From Streptomyces sp. MP131-18 (GTDB lineage: Bacteria; Actinomycetota; Actinomycetes; Streptomycetales; Streptomycetaceae): a DNA stretch of 64,000 nt. Position numbers and translations under genes: made by a program. The notes under the pieces were generated by a model. That model ran no database searches and had not been told where the DNA came from. It saw nothing but the letters and a program-made list of their open reading frames with translations. This document shows positions 44,798 through 52,985 of this stretch, piece after piece. Location of the stretch: assembly GCF_001984575.1 (NCBI RefSeq), contig NZ_LZNS01000001.1:7269012-7333011 (forward strand), given 5' to 3'. Each line of letters begins with the position of its first letter. The first letter of the stretch is position 1.

Positions 44798-46438
44798 ATG
44801 ACCGAAAGCACCACCCCCGGCCGCCGGCCGCGCACCGTGCTGCTGCGCCGCGGCGAGGTCCACAGCCCCGCCGACCCGTTCGCCACGGCCATGGCCGTGA
44901 CCGGCGACCGCGTCGCCTGGGTCGGCTCCGAGGCCGCCGCGGACTCCCTCGCCTCCGCCGCGGACGAGATCGTCGACCTGGACGGCGCGCTCGTCACACC
45001 GGCGTTCACGGATGCGCATGTGCACACGACCGCCGCCGGGCTCGCCCTCACCGGCCTCGACCTGGCGACCGCCCGTTCCGCCGACGACGCGCTCGCCCGC
45101 GTTCGCGCCCACGCCGCCGCGCAGCCGGGCGACGGGGTCCTCCTCGGACAGGGCTGGGACACCACCGACTGGCCGGAACGCGAACCCCCCGCGCGGCGCG
45201 AGCTGGACGAGGCCGCCACCGGCCGCCCGCTCTACCTCTCCCGCGTCGACGCCCACTCGGCGCTCGCCACCACCGCCCTGCTCGACCTCGTGCCCGGCGT
45301 CGACCGGCTGCCCGGTTACCACCCGACCGGACCGCTCACCGCCGACGCCCACCACGCGGTGCGGCGCGCCGCCGACGCCGGGGTCAGCGCCGAGGGGCGG
45401 CGGGCCGCCCAGCGCGCCGCGCTGCACCGGGCCGCCGCGCTCGGCATCGGTGCCGTGCACGAGTGCGCGGGACCTGAGATCTCCAGCGAGGACGACCTCG
45501 CCGCCCTGATCGCGCTGGCCGCGCGGGAGCCGGGCCCCCGCGTCTTCTGCTACTGGGCCGGTCTCGTCACATCCGCGAAGGATGCCGACCGCATCCGCGA
45601 ACTCGGCGCCGTCGGGGCCGCGGGCGACCTGTTCGTCGACGGCTCCCTCGGCTCCCACACCGCGCACCTCCACCACCCCTACGCCGACGCCCCGCACACC
45701 GGCACCGCCCACCTCACCGCACACGAGGTCGCCGCCCACGTCACCGCCTGCACCGAGGCCGGTCTCCAGGCCGGTTTCCACGCCATCGGCGACGCCGCGC
45801 TGACCGCCGTCACCGAGGGCGTGCGGGCCGCGGCGGAACGGCTCGGCGCCGCCCGGGTGCGGGCGCTGCGGCACCGGGTCGAGCACGCCGAAATGCTGAC
45901 CGCGGACACCGTCGCCGCCTTCGCGGACCTCGGGCTGACCGCCTCAGTGCAGCCCGCGTTCGACGCCGCGTGGGGCGGCGGGGACGGCATGTACGCCCGG
46001 CGCCTCGGCCCCGGCCGGGCCGGGACCCTCAACCCGTTCGCCGCCCTGCTGCGCGCCGGCGTCCCGCTGGCCTTCGGCTCCGACGCCCCCGTCACCCCGC
46101 TCGACCCGTGGGGCACGCTGCGCGCGGCGGCGTTCCACCGCACGCCCGGGCACCGCATCTCCGTGCGCGCCGCGTTCACCGCCCACACGCGCGGCGGCTG
46201 GCGCGCGCTCGGCCACGACGACGCGGGGGTGCTCGTGCCGGGCGCCCCGGCCGACTACGCCGTGTGGGACACCGGGGAGCTGATCGTCCAGGCGCCCGAC
46301 GACCGCCTCGTGCGCTGGTCGACCGACCCCGGTTCCGGCACCCAGGGCCTGCCCGACCTGGCCCCCGGCGCCCCGCTGCCGGTGTGCCTGCGCACGGTCG
46401 TCGGCGGCCGGACGGTGCACGACCGGCTGAACGAGTGA
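44798..46438 (+). CDS. YtcJ-like amidohydrolase
   Basis: The 546-residue protein has the amidohydrolase-3 layout. The metal motif FTDAHVHTTAAGL is near residue 70. LFVDGSLGSHTAHLHHPY and GFHAIGDAALTAV come from the barrel centre, and LAFGSDAPVTPLDPWGTL holds the catalytic aspartate. An N- and C-terminal beta-sandwich completes it (EIVDLDGALV; VPGAPADYAVWDTGEL). The substrate, an amide or carbamate, is unknown. The ATG at 44798 follows a run of G residues that can act as ribosome site. Confidence 0.88.
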   Translation: MTESTTPGRRPRTVLLRRGEVHSPADPFATAMAVTGDRVAWVGSEAAADSLASAADEIVDLDGALVTPAFTDAHVHTTAAGLALTGLDLATARSADDALARVRAHAAAQPGDGVLLGQGWDTTDWPEREPPARRELDEAATGRPLYLSRVDAHSALATTALLDLVPGVDRLPGYHPTGPLTADAHHAVRRAADAGVSAEGRRAAQRAALHRAAALGIGAVHECAGPEISSEDDLAALIALAAREPGPRVFCYWAGLVTSAKDADRIRELGAVGAAGDLFVDGSLGSHTAHLHHPYADAPHTGTAHLTAHEVAAHVTACTEAGLQAGFHAIGDAALTAVTEGVRAAAERLGAARVRALRHRVEHAEMLTADTVAAFADLGLTASVQPAFDAAWGGGDGMYARRLGPGRAGTLNPFAALLRAGVPLAFGSDAPVTPLDPWGTLRAAAFHRTPGHRISVRAAFTAHTRGGWRALGHDDAGVLVPGAPADYAVWDTGELIVQAPDDRLVRWSTDPGSGTQGLPDLAPGAPLPVCLRTVVGGRTVHDRLNE

Positions 46439-46920
46439 TCTGCTCGCGGGCCATACCGCCGAACGACGTGCGCTGAGCCTGTCGGCCGCCGCCCCACCAG
46501 CCGCACTGACCTGCCGGTTTGGCGGAAAGATCCAGGTCAGACACCTGTTGACAGGCGGCGGTCGGGCAAGGGTAGGTTCGGCCGGGTCCACCACAAGACG
46601 TCCGGCCGGCGCTCCTCCGCGCAGCCGTCGAACGCTGCTGGGCCAGTGGGCGGAGTGCCAAGACCCGGCGCTCCGCCGGCGGGAGCCAGGTCCAGCCGCC
46701 TGCGGCACGGGGGCGGAAGGTTTCGTCCGGTCGGCTGGTGCGACCCGGGGCGGGGCCCGGACGCTCAGTAGACAACGGCTTTCGGTCGGTCCGCAGCCAG
46801 CGGGTCCCGGGTCGGACCGAAGGGCGCCGGGCCCCGATCCGCAGCCCCCGCGTCGCCGCAGTATGCCGCGTTCGAGGTACGGTCGTTCATCATTGCCCGC
46901 TCTCCAGAGAGGCCACGACC
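46439..46920 (+). other. 482-base region between the amidohydrolase and lnt, with promoter and long leader
   Basis: No coding sequence is convincing. Near the left end CTGACCT (46506-46512) and AGGTCAG (46534-46540) form an inverted repeat around a smaller GCC/GGC hairpin; this may terminate the amidohydrolase mRNA. CCTGT-TG-ACAGG at 46544-46555 is a dyad over the -35 box of the promoter below. The remaining 340 bases would be the 5' leader of lnt. Confidence 0.55.
46548..46578 (+). promoter_or_regulatory. Promoter of the lnt-ppm1-fxsA operon
   Basis: TTGACA (46548-46553) is followed after 18-19 bases by GTAGGTT (46572-46578). It is the best housekeeping-type promoter match I found in the window. 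The -35 lies inside the dyad CCTGT-TG-ACAGG, a possible operator. Confidence 0.6.
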
Positions 46921-48621
46921 GTGCCATCGGGCCCTGAGACGACCATGGCAAGCGAGACCGACGCACCAGGACCGGACGGGCCGGCACGTGACGGCGAGCC
47001 GCTGGCCTCTCCCGTCCGCCGTCCCGGCCGAATCCGCAGGTCGGTGGCTGCTGTCCGCCTGCACTGGCGGTCCGAGCTGGTGGCCGTGACCGCCGGTCTC
47101 GCACTGGCCCTCGCGTTCCCGCCCTACGACGTCTGGCCGCTGTCGATCGTCGCCGTGGCCGTCCTGTCCGCGCTCGTCCGCGGCCGCAGCGCGCGGCAGG
47201 GCGCCTGGCTCGGGTTCCTGCTCGGCTTGCCGTTCTTCATCGGCCTGCTGAAGTGGCTGCACGTCATCGGCTGGGACACGGTGATCGGCCTCTCCTTCGT
47301 CGAGGCGCTGTTCTTCGTGCCGCTGGGGGCCGGCCTCGCCGTCACCTCGCGGCTGCCCGCGTGGCCGCTGTGGGCGGCGTGCCTGTGGGTCGCGCAGGAG
47401 TGGGCCAGGGACCGGGTGCCGCTGGGCGGCTTCCCGTGGGGCCGCCTGGCGTTCGCCAACACCGGCACCCCGTTCACGCCGCTGGCCGCCCTGGGGGGCG
47501 CGCCGCTGGTCACGTTCGCCGTCGCGCTGAGCGGCGCCCTCCTGGCCTGGGCCGCGCTGCGGCTGCTGCCCCTGCTCCGCACGTGGCGGACGCAGCGCGC
47601 CCCCGCGGCCGCGCTGCCCGTGCTGGGCGCAACCGGCCTCGCCGCGGCCGTCGCGGCGGCCGGGTACGCGGTGCCGGTGCCCACGGACGCCGACGACACG
47701 GTCTCCGTCGCGGTGGTGCAGGGCAACGTGCAGCAGGCGGGCATGGACTTCCTCGGCCGCCCGATGCTGATTCTCAACAACCACGTCGAGGCCACCCTCG
47801 ACCTGGCCGACGACATCGACGCCGGCCGGGTGGAGCGCCCGGACCTCGTGCTCTGGCCGGAGAACGCCTCCGACCTCGATCCCTACCGCAGCACGGAGGC
47901 GCGCGCCGCGATCGACCGGGCCGTCTCCGCCGTCGGCGTGCCGATCCTGGTGGGGGCGCTGGTCGACCACCCCACCAAGGACGGCTACGTCGAGAACCAG
48001 GGCATCGTGTGGGACCCGGAAACGGGCCCGGGCGACTCGTACACCAAGCAGCACCCCGTGCCGTTCGGCGAGTACGTGCCGTTCCGCGACCAGCTGAGCA
48101 AGGTGATCAGCCGCCTGGAGCGGGTGCCGCGCGACTTCTACCCCGGCGAGGAGCCCGGCGTCCTCGACGTCGGCCCGGCGCGGCTGGGCGACGTCATCTG
48201 CTTCGAGGTCGCCTACGACGGCATCGTCCGGGACACCGTGAACGCGGGCGCGCGCGCCCTCGTCGTCCAGACCAACAACGCCACCTACGGCAACACCGGC
48301 CAGCCCGAGCAGCAGCTCGCCATGTCCAGGCTGCGGGCGGTGGAGCACGGCCGCGCCATCGTCACCGCGGCGACCAGCGGCATCAGCGCCATCGTCGCCC
48401 CGGACGGCACCATCGAGCAGCAGACCGAGGAGTTCACCCAGGACGTGCTGACGGCCGAGCTGCCGCTGCGGGACGACAGGACCGTCTCCGACCGGGTGGG
48501 CGCCGCCCCCGAGTGGACGCTGGCGGGCCTCGGCCTGCTGATGTGGGCGGGGGCCGCGGTCCGCGAGCGCAGAGGGCGGGCCGGCGGGCCGCGGGCGGCA
48601 TCTAAGGAGGCCGCCGAGTGA
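46921..48621 (+). CDS. lnt: Apolipoprotein N-acyltransferase
   Basis: Lnt adds the third acyl chain to lipoproteins at the membrane. The 566-residue protein has about six to seven N-terminal membrane helices (LVAVTAGLALALAFPPYDVW onward) and a nitrilase-like periplasmic domain. The catalytic triad is Glu314 (VLWPENAS), Lys376 (YTKQHPVPFGEYVPF) and Cys427 (VICFEVAYD). The GTG at 46921 has GAGAGG eight bases upstream; the ATG at 46945 is an alternative without a good site. The end overlaps ppm1 by four bases. Confidence 0.94.
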   Translation: MPSGPETTMASETDAPGPDGPARDGEPLASPVRRPGRIRRSVAAVRLHWRSELVAVTAGLALALAFPPYDVWPLSIVAVAVLSALVRGRSARQGAWLGFLLGLPFFIGLLKWLHVIGWDTVIGLSFVEALFFVPLGAGLAVTSRLPAWPLWAACLWVAQEWARDRVPLGGFPWGRLAFANTGTPFTPLAALGGAPLVTFAVALSGALLAWAALRLLPLLRTWRTQRAPAAALPVLGATGLAAAVAAAGYAVPVPTDADDTVSVAVVQGNVQQAGMDFLGRPMLILNNHVEATLDLADDIDAGRVERPDLVLWPENASDLDPYRSTEARAAIDRAVSAVGVPILVGALVDHPTKDGYVENQGIVWDPETGPGDSYTKQHPVPFGEYVPFRDQLSKVISRLERVPRDFYPGEEPGVLDVGPARLGDVICFEVAYDGIVRDTVNAGARALVVQTNNATYGNTGQPEQQLAMSRLRAVEHGRAIVTAATSGISAIVAPDGTIEQQTEEFTQDVLTAELPLRDDRTVSDRVGAAPEWTLAGLGLLMWAGAAVRERRGRAGGPRAASKEAAE

Positions 48622-49385
48622 GCGACCGCGCCCCGCGCGAGGGAGCGCCGCCGGGTCCGGCCCTGGTGATCATTCCGACGTACAACGAGGCCGACAACCT
48701 CGCGCCGCTCATCGCCCGTCTGCGGACCGCGGTGCCCGACTGCGACGTCCTGGTGGCCGACGACAACAGCCCGGACGGCACCGGCAAGCTCGCGGACGAA
48801 ATCGCCGACGCGGACGCGCAGGTGCACGTGCTGCACCGGGCCGGCAAGGAAGGGCTCGGCGCCGCCTACGTCGCGGGCTTCCGCTGGGGCCTCGCCCGTG
48901 GCTACGGCGTGCTGATCGAGATGGACGGCGACGGCTCCCACCGGCCCGAGGAGCTGCCGCGGCTGCTGACTGCCCTGCGGGACGCCGACCTCGTGCTCGG
49001 CTCGCGCTGGGTGCCCGGCGGCCGGATCGTCAACTGGCCGCGGCACCGCCAGCTGATCTCCCGCGGCGGCAGCGCCTACTCCCGGCTGCTGCTCGGGCTG
49101 CCGCTGCGCGACATCACCGGCGGCTTCCGCGCGTTCCGGGCGCACGTGCTGGACAGCGACCTGCTCCAAGACGTCGACTCGCAGGGCTACTGCTTCCAGG
49201 TGGACCTGCTGAACCGCACCGTCAGGGCCGGGCACCGGGTCGTCGAGGTGCCCATCACCTTCGTGGAGCGCGAGCACGGCGACAGCAAGATGAGCAGGGA
49301 CATCGTGACCGAGGCGCTGTGGCGGGTCACGGCATGGGGACTCGCCGCGCGCTTCGGGAAACTGACCGGTTCCAGGCACACTTGA
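48618..49385 (+). CDS. ppm1: Polyprenol-phosphate mannosyltransferase (Ppm1/DPM1-like)
   Basis: The 255-residue GT2 enzyme transfers mannose from GDP-mannose to polyprenyl phosphate for protein O-mannosylation and glycolipids. Signatures are LVIIPTYNEADNLAPLIARL, VLVADDNSPDGTGKLADEIA, LIEMDGDGSHRPEELPRLL and LVLGSRWVPGGRIVNWPRHR. It has no membrane helices. In M. tuberculosis this domain is fused to Lnt in one protein; here the genes are separate but overlap by four bases. Confidence 0.94.
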   Translation: MSDRAPREGAPPGPALVIIPTYNEADNLAPLIARLRTAVPDCDVLVADDNSPDGTGKLADEIADADAQVHVLHRAGKEGLGAAYVAGFRWGLARGYGVLIEMDGDGSHRPEELPRLLTALRDADLVLGSRWVPGGRIVNWPRHRQLISRGGSAYSRLLLGLPLRDITGGFRAFRAHVLDSDLLQDVDSQGYCFQVDLLNRTVRAGHRVVEVPITFVEREHGDSKMSRDIVTEALWRVTAWGLAARFGKLTGSRHT

Positions 49386-49388
49386 GAC

Positions 49389-49982
49389 ATGACGAGCGGC
49401 AGTCCTTCCCCTCACCGGTCCGGGCCCCCGCGGCGCCGTGGCCCCCTGGTCCTCCTCCCGTTGCTGATCGCGGCCTGGGCGCTGCTGGAGATCTGGCTGC
49501 TGATCCTGGTCGGGGACGCGGCCGGGGGCGTGACGGTCTTCCTGCTGCTCCTCGCCGCCCTCGTGCTCGGCGCGGTCGTGATCAAGCACGCCGGACGGCG
49601 GGCCTGGCAGCGGCTGGCCGAGAGTCTCCAGCGTGGCGGCGAGCCACCGGCCGGTGACGAGCGGGCGGCGCGCGGCGGGCACGGGCTGACGATGCTGGGC
49701 GGCCTGCTGCTGATGGTGCCCGGGCTCGCCTCCGACGTGCTCGGGCTGCTCTGCGTCTTCCCGCCGACGGCGGCTCTGCTGCGCCGCGCCGGGGCGCGGT
49801 ATGTCACGCGCCGCAGCGGGCCACTCGGCGCCGCGTTCGAGGAGGCCAGGACGGCCAGGGAGCAGATGCGCATGCGCCGGGGCGACGGCAGGGTCGTCCA
49901 GGGCGAGGTGATCCGGGACGACGAGGACGGACCCGGTGAGCCGGGTGAGGGCGGCGGCGAGGTGCGCCCCGGGCAGCCCTGA
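49389..49982 (+). CDS. fxsA: FxsA-family membrane protein
   Basis: The 197-residue protein has the FxsA core with two to three hydrophobic segments (VLLPLLIAAWALLEIWLLIL, VTVFLLLLAALVLGAVVIKH, TMLGGLLLMVPGLASDVLGL). A charged cytoplasmic tail follows (EQMRMRRGDGRVVQGEVIRD). FxsA in E. coli relieves phage exclusion; the actinobacterial role is unknown. It starts three bases after the ppm1 stop, so it belongs to the same operon, and a terminator follows. Confidence 0.9.
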   Translation: MTSGSPSPHRSGPPRRRGPLVLLPLLIAAWALLEIWLLILVGDAAGGVTVFLLLLAALVLGAVVIKHAGRRAWQRLAESLQRGGEPPAGDERAARGGHGLTMLGGLLLMVPGLASDVLGLLCVFPPTAALLRRAGARYVTRRSGPLGAAFEEARTAREQMRMRRGDGRVVQGEVIRDDEDGPGEPGEGGGEVRPGQP

Positions 49983-49984
49983 AA

Positions 49985-50010
49985 CCGCCCGCGCGTTTGG
50001 GCGCGGGCGG
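49985..50010 (+). terminator. Terminator of the lnt operon
   Basis: A perfect 10-base-pair stem, CCGCCCGCGC with its complement, encloses the loop GTTTGG, starting three bases after the fxsA stop. Confidence 0.8.
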
Positions 50011-50036
50011 TGGGAAAGCAGGCAAAGATAAGGGGC

Positions 50037-50089
50037 CGGGTCACCGTGCGTGACCCGAGCCCTCGTCCTTTAGCCGCCGTGGCGGCTAA
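50037..50089 (-). terminator. Two further hairpins ending rbpA
   Basis: CGGGTCAC (50037-50044) pairs with GTGACCCG (50050-50057). A second hairpin pairs TTAGCCGCC (50070-50078) with GGCGGCTAA (50081-50089) and includes the rbpA stop codon. Three hairpins in about 100 bases insulate the convergent fxsA and rbpA transcripts. Confidence 0.65.
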
Positions 50090-50460
50090 GCCGACTTGCG
50101 GCTGTCGCGCGGATGCACCGCGATGTTCATGGCGCCGGAGCGCAGGACCGCCAGCCGCTCGGCCAGCACTTCCTCCAGCTCCTCACGCGTACGGCGCTCC
50201 ATCAGCATGTCCCAATGCGTGCGGGCGGGCTTGCCCTTCTTCTCCTCCGGGCCTTCGCCGTCCACCAGCAGGGCCTGCGCCCCGCAGACCTTGCATTCCC
50301 ACTCCGGCGGGATCTCGGCTTCCACCGAGAACGGCATCTCGAACCGATGTCCGTTCTGGCATGCGTACTCCACCGCCTGACGCGGCGCGAGGTCGATACC
50401 GCGGTCCGTCTCGTAGCTGGTCACCACGAGCCGCGTGCCGCGCAGAGCTCGCTCACTCAT
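50086..50460 (-). CDS. rbpA: RNA polymerase-binding protein RbpA
   Basis: RbpA binds the principal sigma factor and stabilises open complexes. The 124-residue protein shows MSERALRGTRLVVTSYETDR (N-terminal tail), the zinc-type core YACQNGHRFEMPF...WECKVCGAQALL, and the basic linker and sigma-interaction helix HWDMLMERRTREELEEVLAE. The ATG at 50460 follows GGGAGG on the minus strand. A sigma-R promoter lies upstream, as known for S. coelicolor rbpA. Confidence 0.97.
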   Translation of the reverse strand: MSERALRGTRLVVTSYETDRGIDLAPRQAVEYACQNGHRFEMPFSVEAEIPPEWECKVCGAQALLVDGEGPEEKKGKPARTHWDMLMERRTREELEEVLAERLAVLRSGAMNIAVHPRDSRKSA

Positions 50461-50522
50461 GAATCGTGCCTCCCGGGCTGGTCGCCCACAGGACAGGTTT
50501 CGCTGTCATCATCAATCAGGTC

Positions 50523-50549
50523 AACGTCCGGTCGGCGGTGAAGATTCCC
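50523..50549 (-). promoter_or_regulatory. Sigma-R (disulfide stress) promoter of rbpA
   Basis: On the minus strand GGGAAT (50544-50549) is followed by exactly 18 bases and GTT (50523-50525), matching the sigma-R consensus. It would start transcription about 50 bases upstream of rbpA. rbpA is an established sigma-R target in S. coelicolor. Confidence 0.8.
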
Positions 50550-50629
50550 GTTGCTGGTCATACGTCGCCCGTCGTACCGCCCCTTCTCGTACCCGCCGGC
50601 GTCCGGTTTGTCACATCTGGCTTGAGATG

Positions 50630-51319
50630 TCACCCGGCGTCCGCACAGGATGGCTCGGGGTGACGGTCCATCCGGCGGGACCAAGGGCGTAGAATACCCC
50701 GCCGCCGCCGGACCTCGAAATCCATTCCGGATTTCGGTTTCCGGACTCCGAACATCCGCAGGAACATCTGGGCCAGCGGGCCGATGGCGAGGGCGTAGAC
50801 CACGGTCCCCACGCCGGCCGTGCCGCCCAGCAGGATTCCGGCCGCGAGCACCACCAGCTCGATCCCCGTGCGGACCAGCCGTACCGACCATCCGGTGACC
50901 CGGTGCAGCGCGGTCATCAGGCCGTCGCGCGGGCCGGAGCCGAAGCCGGCGGCGATGTAGAGGCCCGTGGCCAGCCCGTTGAGCACGACCGCGAACAGCA
51001 TGAGCGGCACCTGCGCCGCCAGGGCGCCCACCCGGGGGACGAGCGCGAGGGTGGCGTCCATCGACAGCCCGACCAGAGCTACGTTCGACACCGTCCCGAG
51101 TCCGGGGCGCTCCCGCAGCGGAATCCACAGCAGCAGGACCAGCGCGCCCGTGATGTTCACCACCAGGCCGATGGACAGGCCGGTGTGCTCCGAGACGCCC
51201 TGATGGAGCACGTCCCACGGATCGAGGCCGAGGCCGGCGCGCACCATCAGGGCGATGCTCGCCCCGTACAGCAGGAGACCGCCGTACAGCTGAACGAGGC
51301 GGAGCGGCAAGCGGTTCAT
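50630..51319 (-). CDS. yczE: YczE-family membrane protein
   Basis: The 229-residue protein has about five hydrophobic segments and the family signatures MVRAGLGLDPWDVLHQGVSE and AAGFGSGPRDGLMTALHRVT. YczE/YyaS proteins are membrane proteins of unknown transport or regulatory role. They are often divergent from a MocR-type regulator, as in this window. The ATG at 51319 gives MNRLPLRLVQLYGGLLLYG. The tail RRRRGILRPWSRRMDRH is basic and cytoplasmic. Confidence 0.88.
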   Translation of the reverse strand: MNRLPLRLVQLYGGLLLYGASIALMVRAGLGLDPWDVLHQGVSEHTGLSIGLVVNITGALVLLLWIPLRERPGLGTVSNVALVGLSMDATLALVPRVGALAAQVPLMLFAVVLNGLATGLYIAAGFGSGPRDGLMTALHRVTGWSVRLVRTGIELVVLAAGILLGGTAGVGTVVYALAIGPLAQMFLRMFGVRKPKSGMDFEVRRRRGILRPWSRRMDRHPEPSCADAG

Positions 51320-51341
51320 CGGAAGGGTCCCCCTGGTGTAA

Positions 51342-51413
51342 GTGGCCTGGCCTGTGTCACTGTGTGGCCTGCATGCCGCGCGAAACGAGAGCCAATGATC
51401 GAAAGGTGGCCTG
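51342..51413. promoter_or_regulatory. Three direct repeats of GTGGCCTG in the yczE/MocR divergent gap
   Basis: Exact 8-base copies start at 51342, 51364 and 51406. The spacings of 22 and 42 bases are two and four helical turns, so all three face one side of the DNA. MocR-type regulators (GabR, PdxR) are known to bind spaced direct repeats. These are good candidate sites for the adjacent MocR protein. Confidence 0.6.
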
Positions 51414-51418
51414 AATCC

Positions 51419-52918
51419 ATGGCTCAGTGGACTTCTACGGTGGGAGCCGCTCATCTGGCCCGTTTGCTCGGCTCCCAGCACGGCGGCGACCGGACCGCTC
51501 CCGGACGCGCGCCCGCCTACCGCGCACTCGCCGACGGACTGCGGCTGCTCGTGCTCGAAGGCCGCGTGCCGGTCGCCGCGCGGCTGCCCGCGGAGCGCGA
51601 GCTGGCCGGTGCGCTGCGCGTCAGCCGCACCACCGTGGCCTCCGCGTTCGAGACGCTGCGCGCCGAGGGATTCCTCCGTTCGCGCCGCGGCTCGGGAAGC
51701 TGGACCGCCGTGCCGCCGGGCCGGCCGCTGCCGGGCCGCGGCCTCGATCCGCTGCCGCCCGAGGCGGCCGGCTCGATGCTCGACCTGGGCTGCGCCGCGC
51801 CGACGGCCCCCGAGCCGTGGCTGACCCGGGCCTGCCGCGCCGCGCTCGACGCGCTCCCGCCCGCCGCCCGCACCCACGGCGACTTCCCCGCCGGGCTGCC
51901 CGCACTGCGGCAGGCCCTGGCCGACCGCTACACCGCGCTCGGCGTGCCGACGATGCCCGAGCAGATCATGGTCACCACCGGGGCGATGGGTGCCGTCGGC
52001 GCGATCTGCCGGCTGTTCGCCCCGCCGGGGGAGCGCGTCGCCGTCGAACACCCCTCCTACGCGAACGTTCTCCAGCTGATGCGCGAGGCGGGCACGCGCC
52101 TGGTGGCCGTTCCCCTGGGGCCCGGGCCGGCCGGCTGGGACCTGCCGGCCTGGCGCCGGGTGCTGAAGGACTCCTCGCCCAGGCTCGCCTACGTGATGGC
52201 CGACTTCCACAACCCCACGGGCGCCCTCGCCGACGAGGAGCAGCGCCGCGAGCTGGTCGCGGCGGCCCGCGCCGCGGGCACCCTGCTCCTGGTCGACGAG
52301 ACGATGGCCGATCTGGCCCTCGACTTCCCGCCGGGGGAACGGCCCCGGCCGGTGGCCGCCTTCGACCACGGCGGGGCCGGGGTCGTCACCGTCGGCTCGG
52401 CGAGCAAGACCTTCTGGGCCGGGCTGCGCATCGGCTGGGTCAGGGCCGCCCCCGAGGTGATCCGCAGCCTCGTCGCGGCCCGCGCCTGGGCCGATCTGAG
52501 CAGCCCCGTGCTGGAACAGCTCGCGCTGACCTGGCTGATGACCTCGGGCGGCTGGGACGAGGCCGCGGACCAGCGCAGGGCGGAGATCAGGGAGAGCCGC
52601 GACGCCGTGGTCCGGGCGCTGCGCGTGCACCTGCCGGACTGGGAGTTCACCGTGCCGTCCGGCGGCCTCACGCTGTGGGTGCGCACCGGCGGCCTGTCCG
52701 GCTCGCGGATCGCCGAGGCGGCCGTGCGCCTCGGGGTGCGCGTCCCCTCCGGCCCCCGCTTCGGCCTCGACGGCGCCTTCGAGGGATACATACGCGTCCC
52801 GTTCACGGTGAGTGGCCCGGTCGCCGACGAGGCGGTGGGACGGCTGGCCGCCGCGGCCCGGTTGGTGGCGGACGGCACCGCCACCGGCGCCGAGGTCCCG
52901 CTCGCGCACATCGCCTGA
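51419..52918 (+). CDS. MocR-family PLP-dependent transcriptional regulator (YczR-like)
   Basis: The 499-residue protein fuses a GntR winged helix (YRALADGLRLLVLEGRVPVA, LRVSRTTVASAFETLRAEGF, about residues 35-95) to a fold-type I aminotransferase domain. The PLP lysine is in VGSASKTFWAGLRIGWVRAA near residue 330, and MADFHNPTGALADEEQRREL is the cofactor-site segment. MocR proteins with a divergent yczE partner form a described subgroup. The ATG at 51419 is placed by MAQWTSTVGAAHLARLLG. It probably regulates both itself and yczE. Confidence 0.92.
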   Translation: MAQWTSTVGAAHLARLLGSQHGGDRTAPGRAPAYRALADGLRLLVLEGRVPVAARLPAERELAGALRVSRTTVASAFETLRAEGFLRSRRGSGSWTAVPPGRPLPGRGLDPLPPEAAGSMLDLGCAAPTAPEPWLTRACRAALDALPPAARTHGDFPAGLPALRQALADRYTALGVPTMPEQIMVTTGAMGAVGAICRLFAPPGERVAVEHPSYANVLQLMREAGTRLVAVPLGPGPAGWDLPAWRRVLKDSSPRLAYVMADFHNPTGALADEEQRRELVAAARAAGTLLLVDETMADLALDFPPGERPRPVAAFDHGGAGVVTVGSASKTFWAGLRIGWVRAAPEVIRSLVAARAWADLSSPVLEQLALTWLMTSGGWDEAADQRRAEIRESRDAVVRALRVHLPDWEFTVPSGGLTLWVRTGGLSGSRIAEAAVRLGVRVPSGPRFGLDGAFEGYIRVPFTVSGPVADEAVGRLAAAARLVADGTATGAEVPLAHIA

Positions 52919-52985
52919 CCGGCCGGCCCGGCATACCGGGGAACGGCCCTCCGGCGGACGTGATCGGGTCCGTCAGCGCCGCAAT

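Noticed and set aside
46439..46920. Small ORF or tRNA in the lnt leader
   Set aside because: No cloverleaf could be drawn and no open frame has a convincing start. The coding-like frame continues directly into lnt and lacks a ribosome site before 46905.
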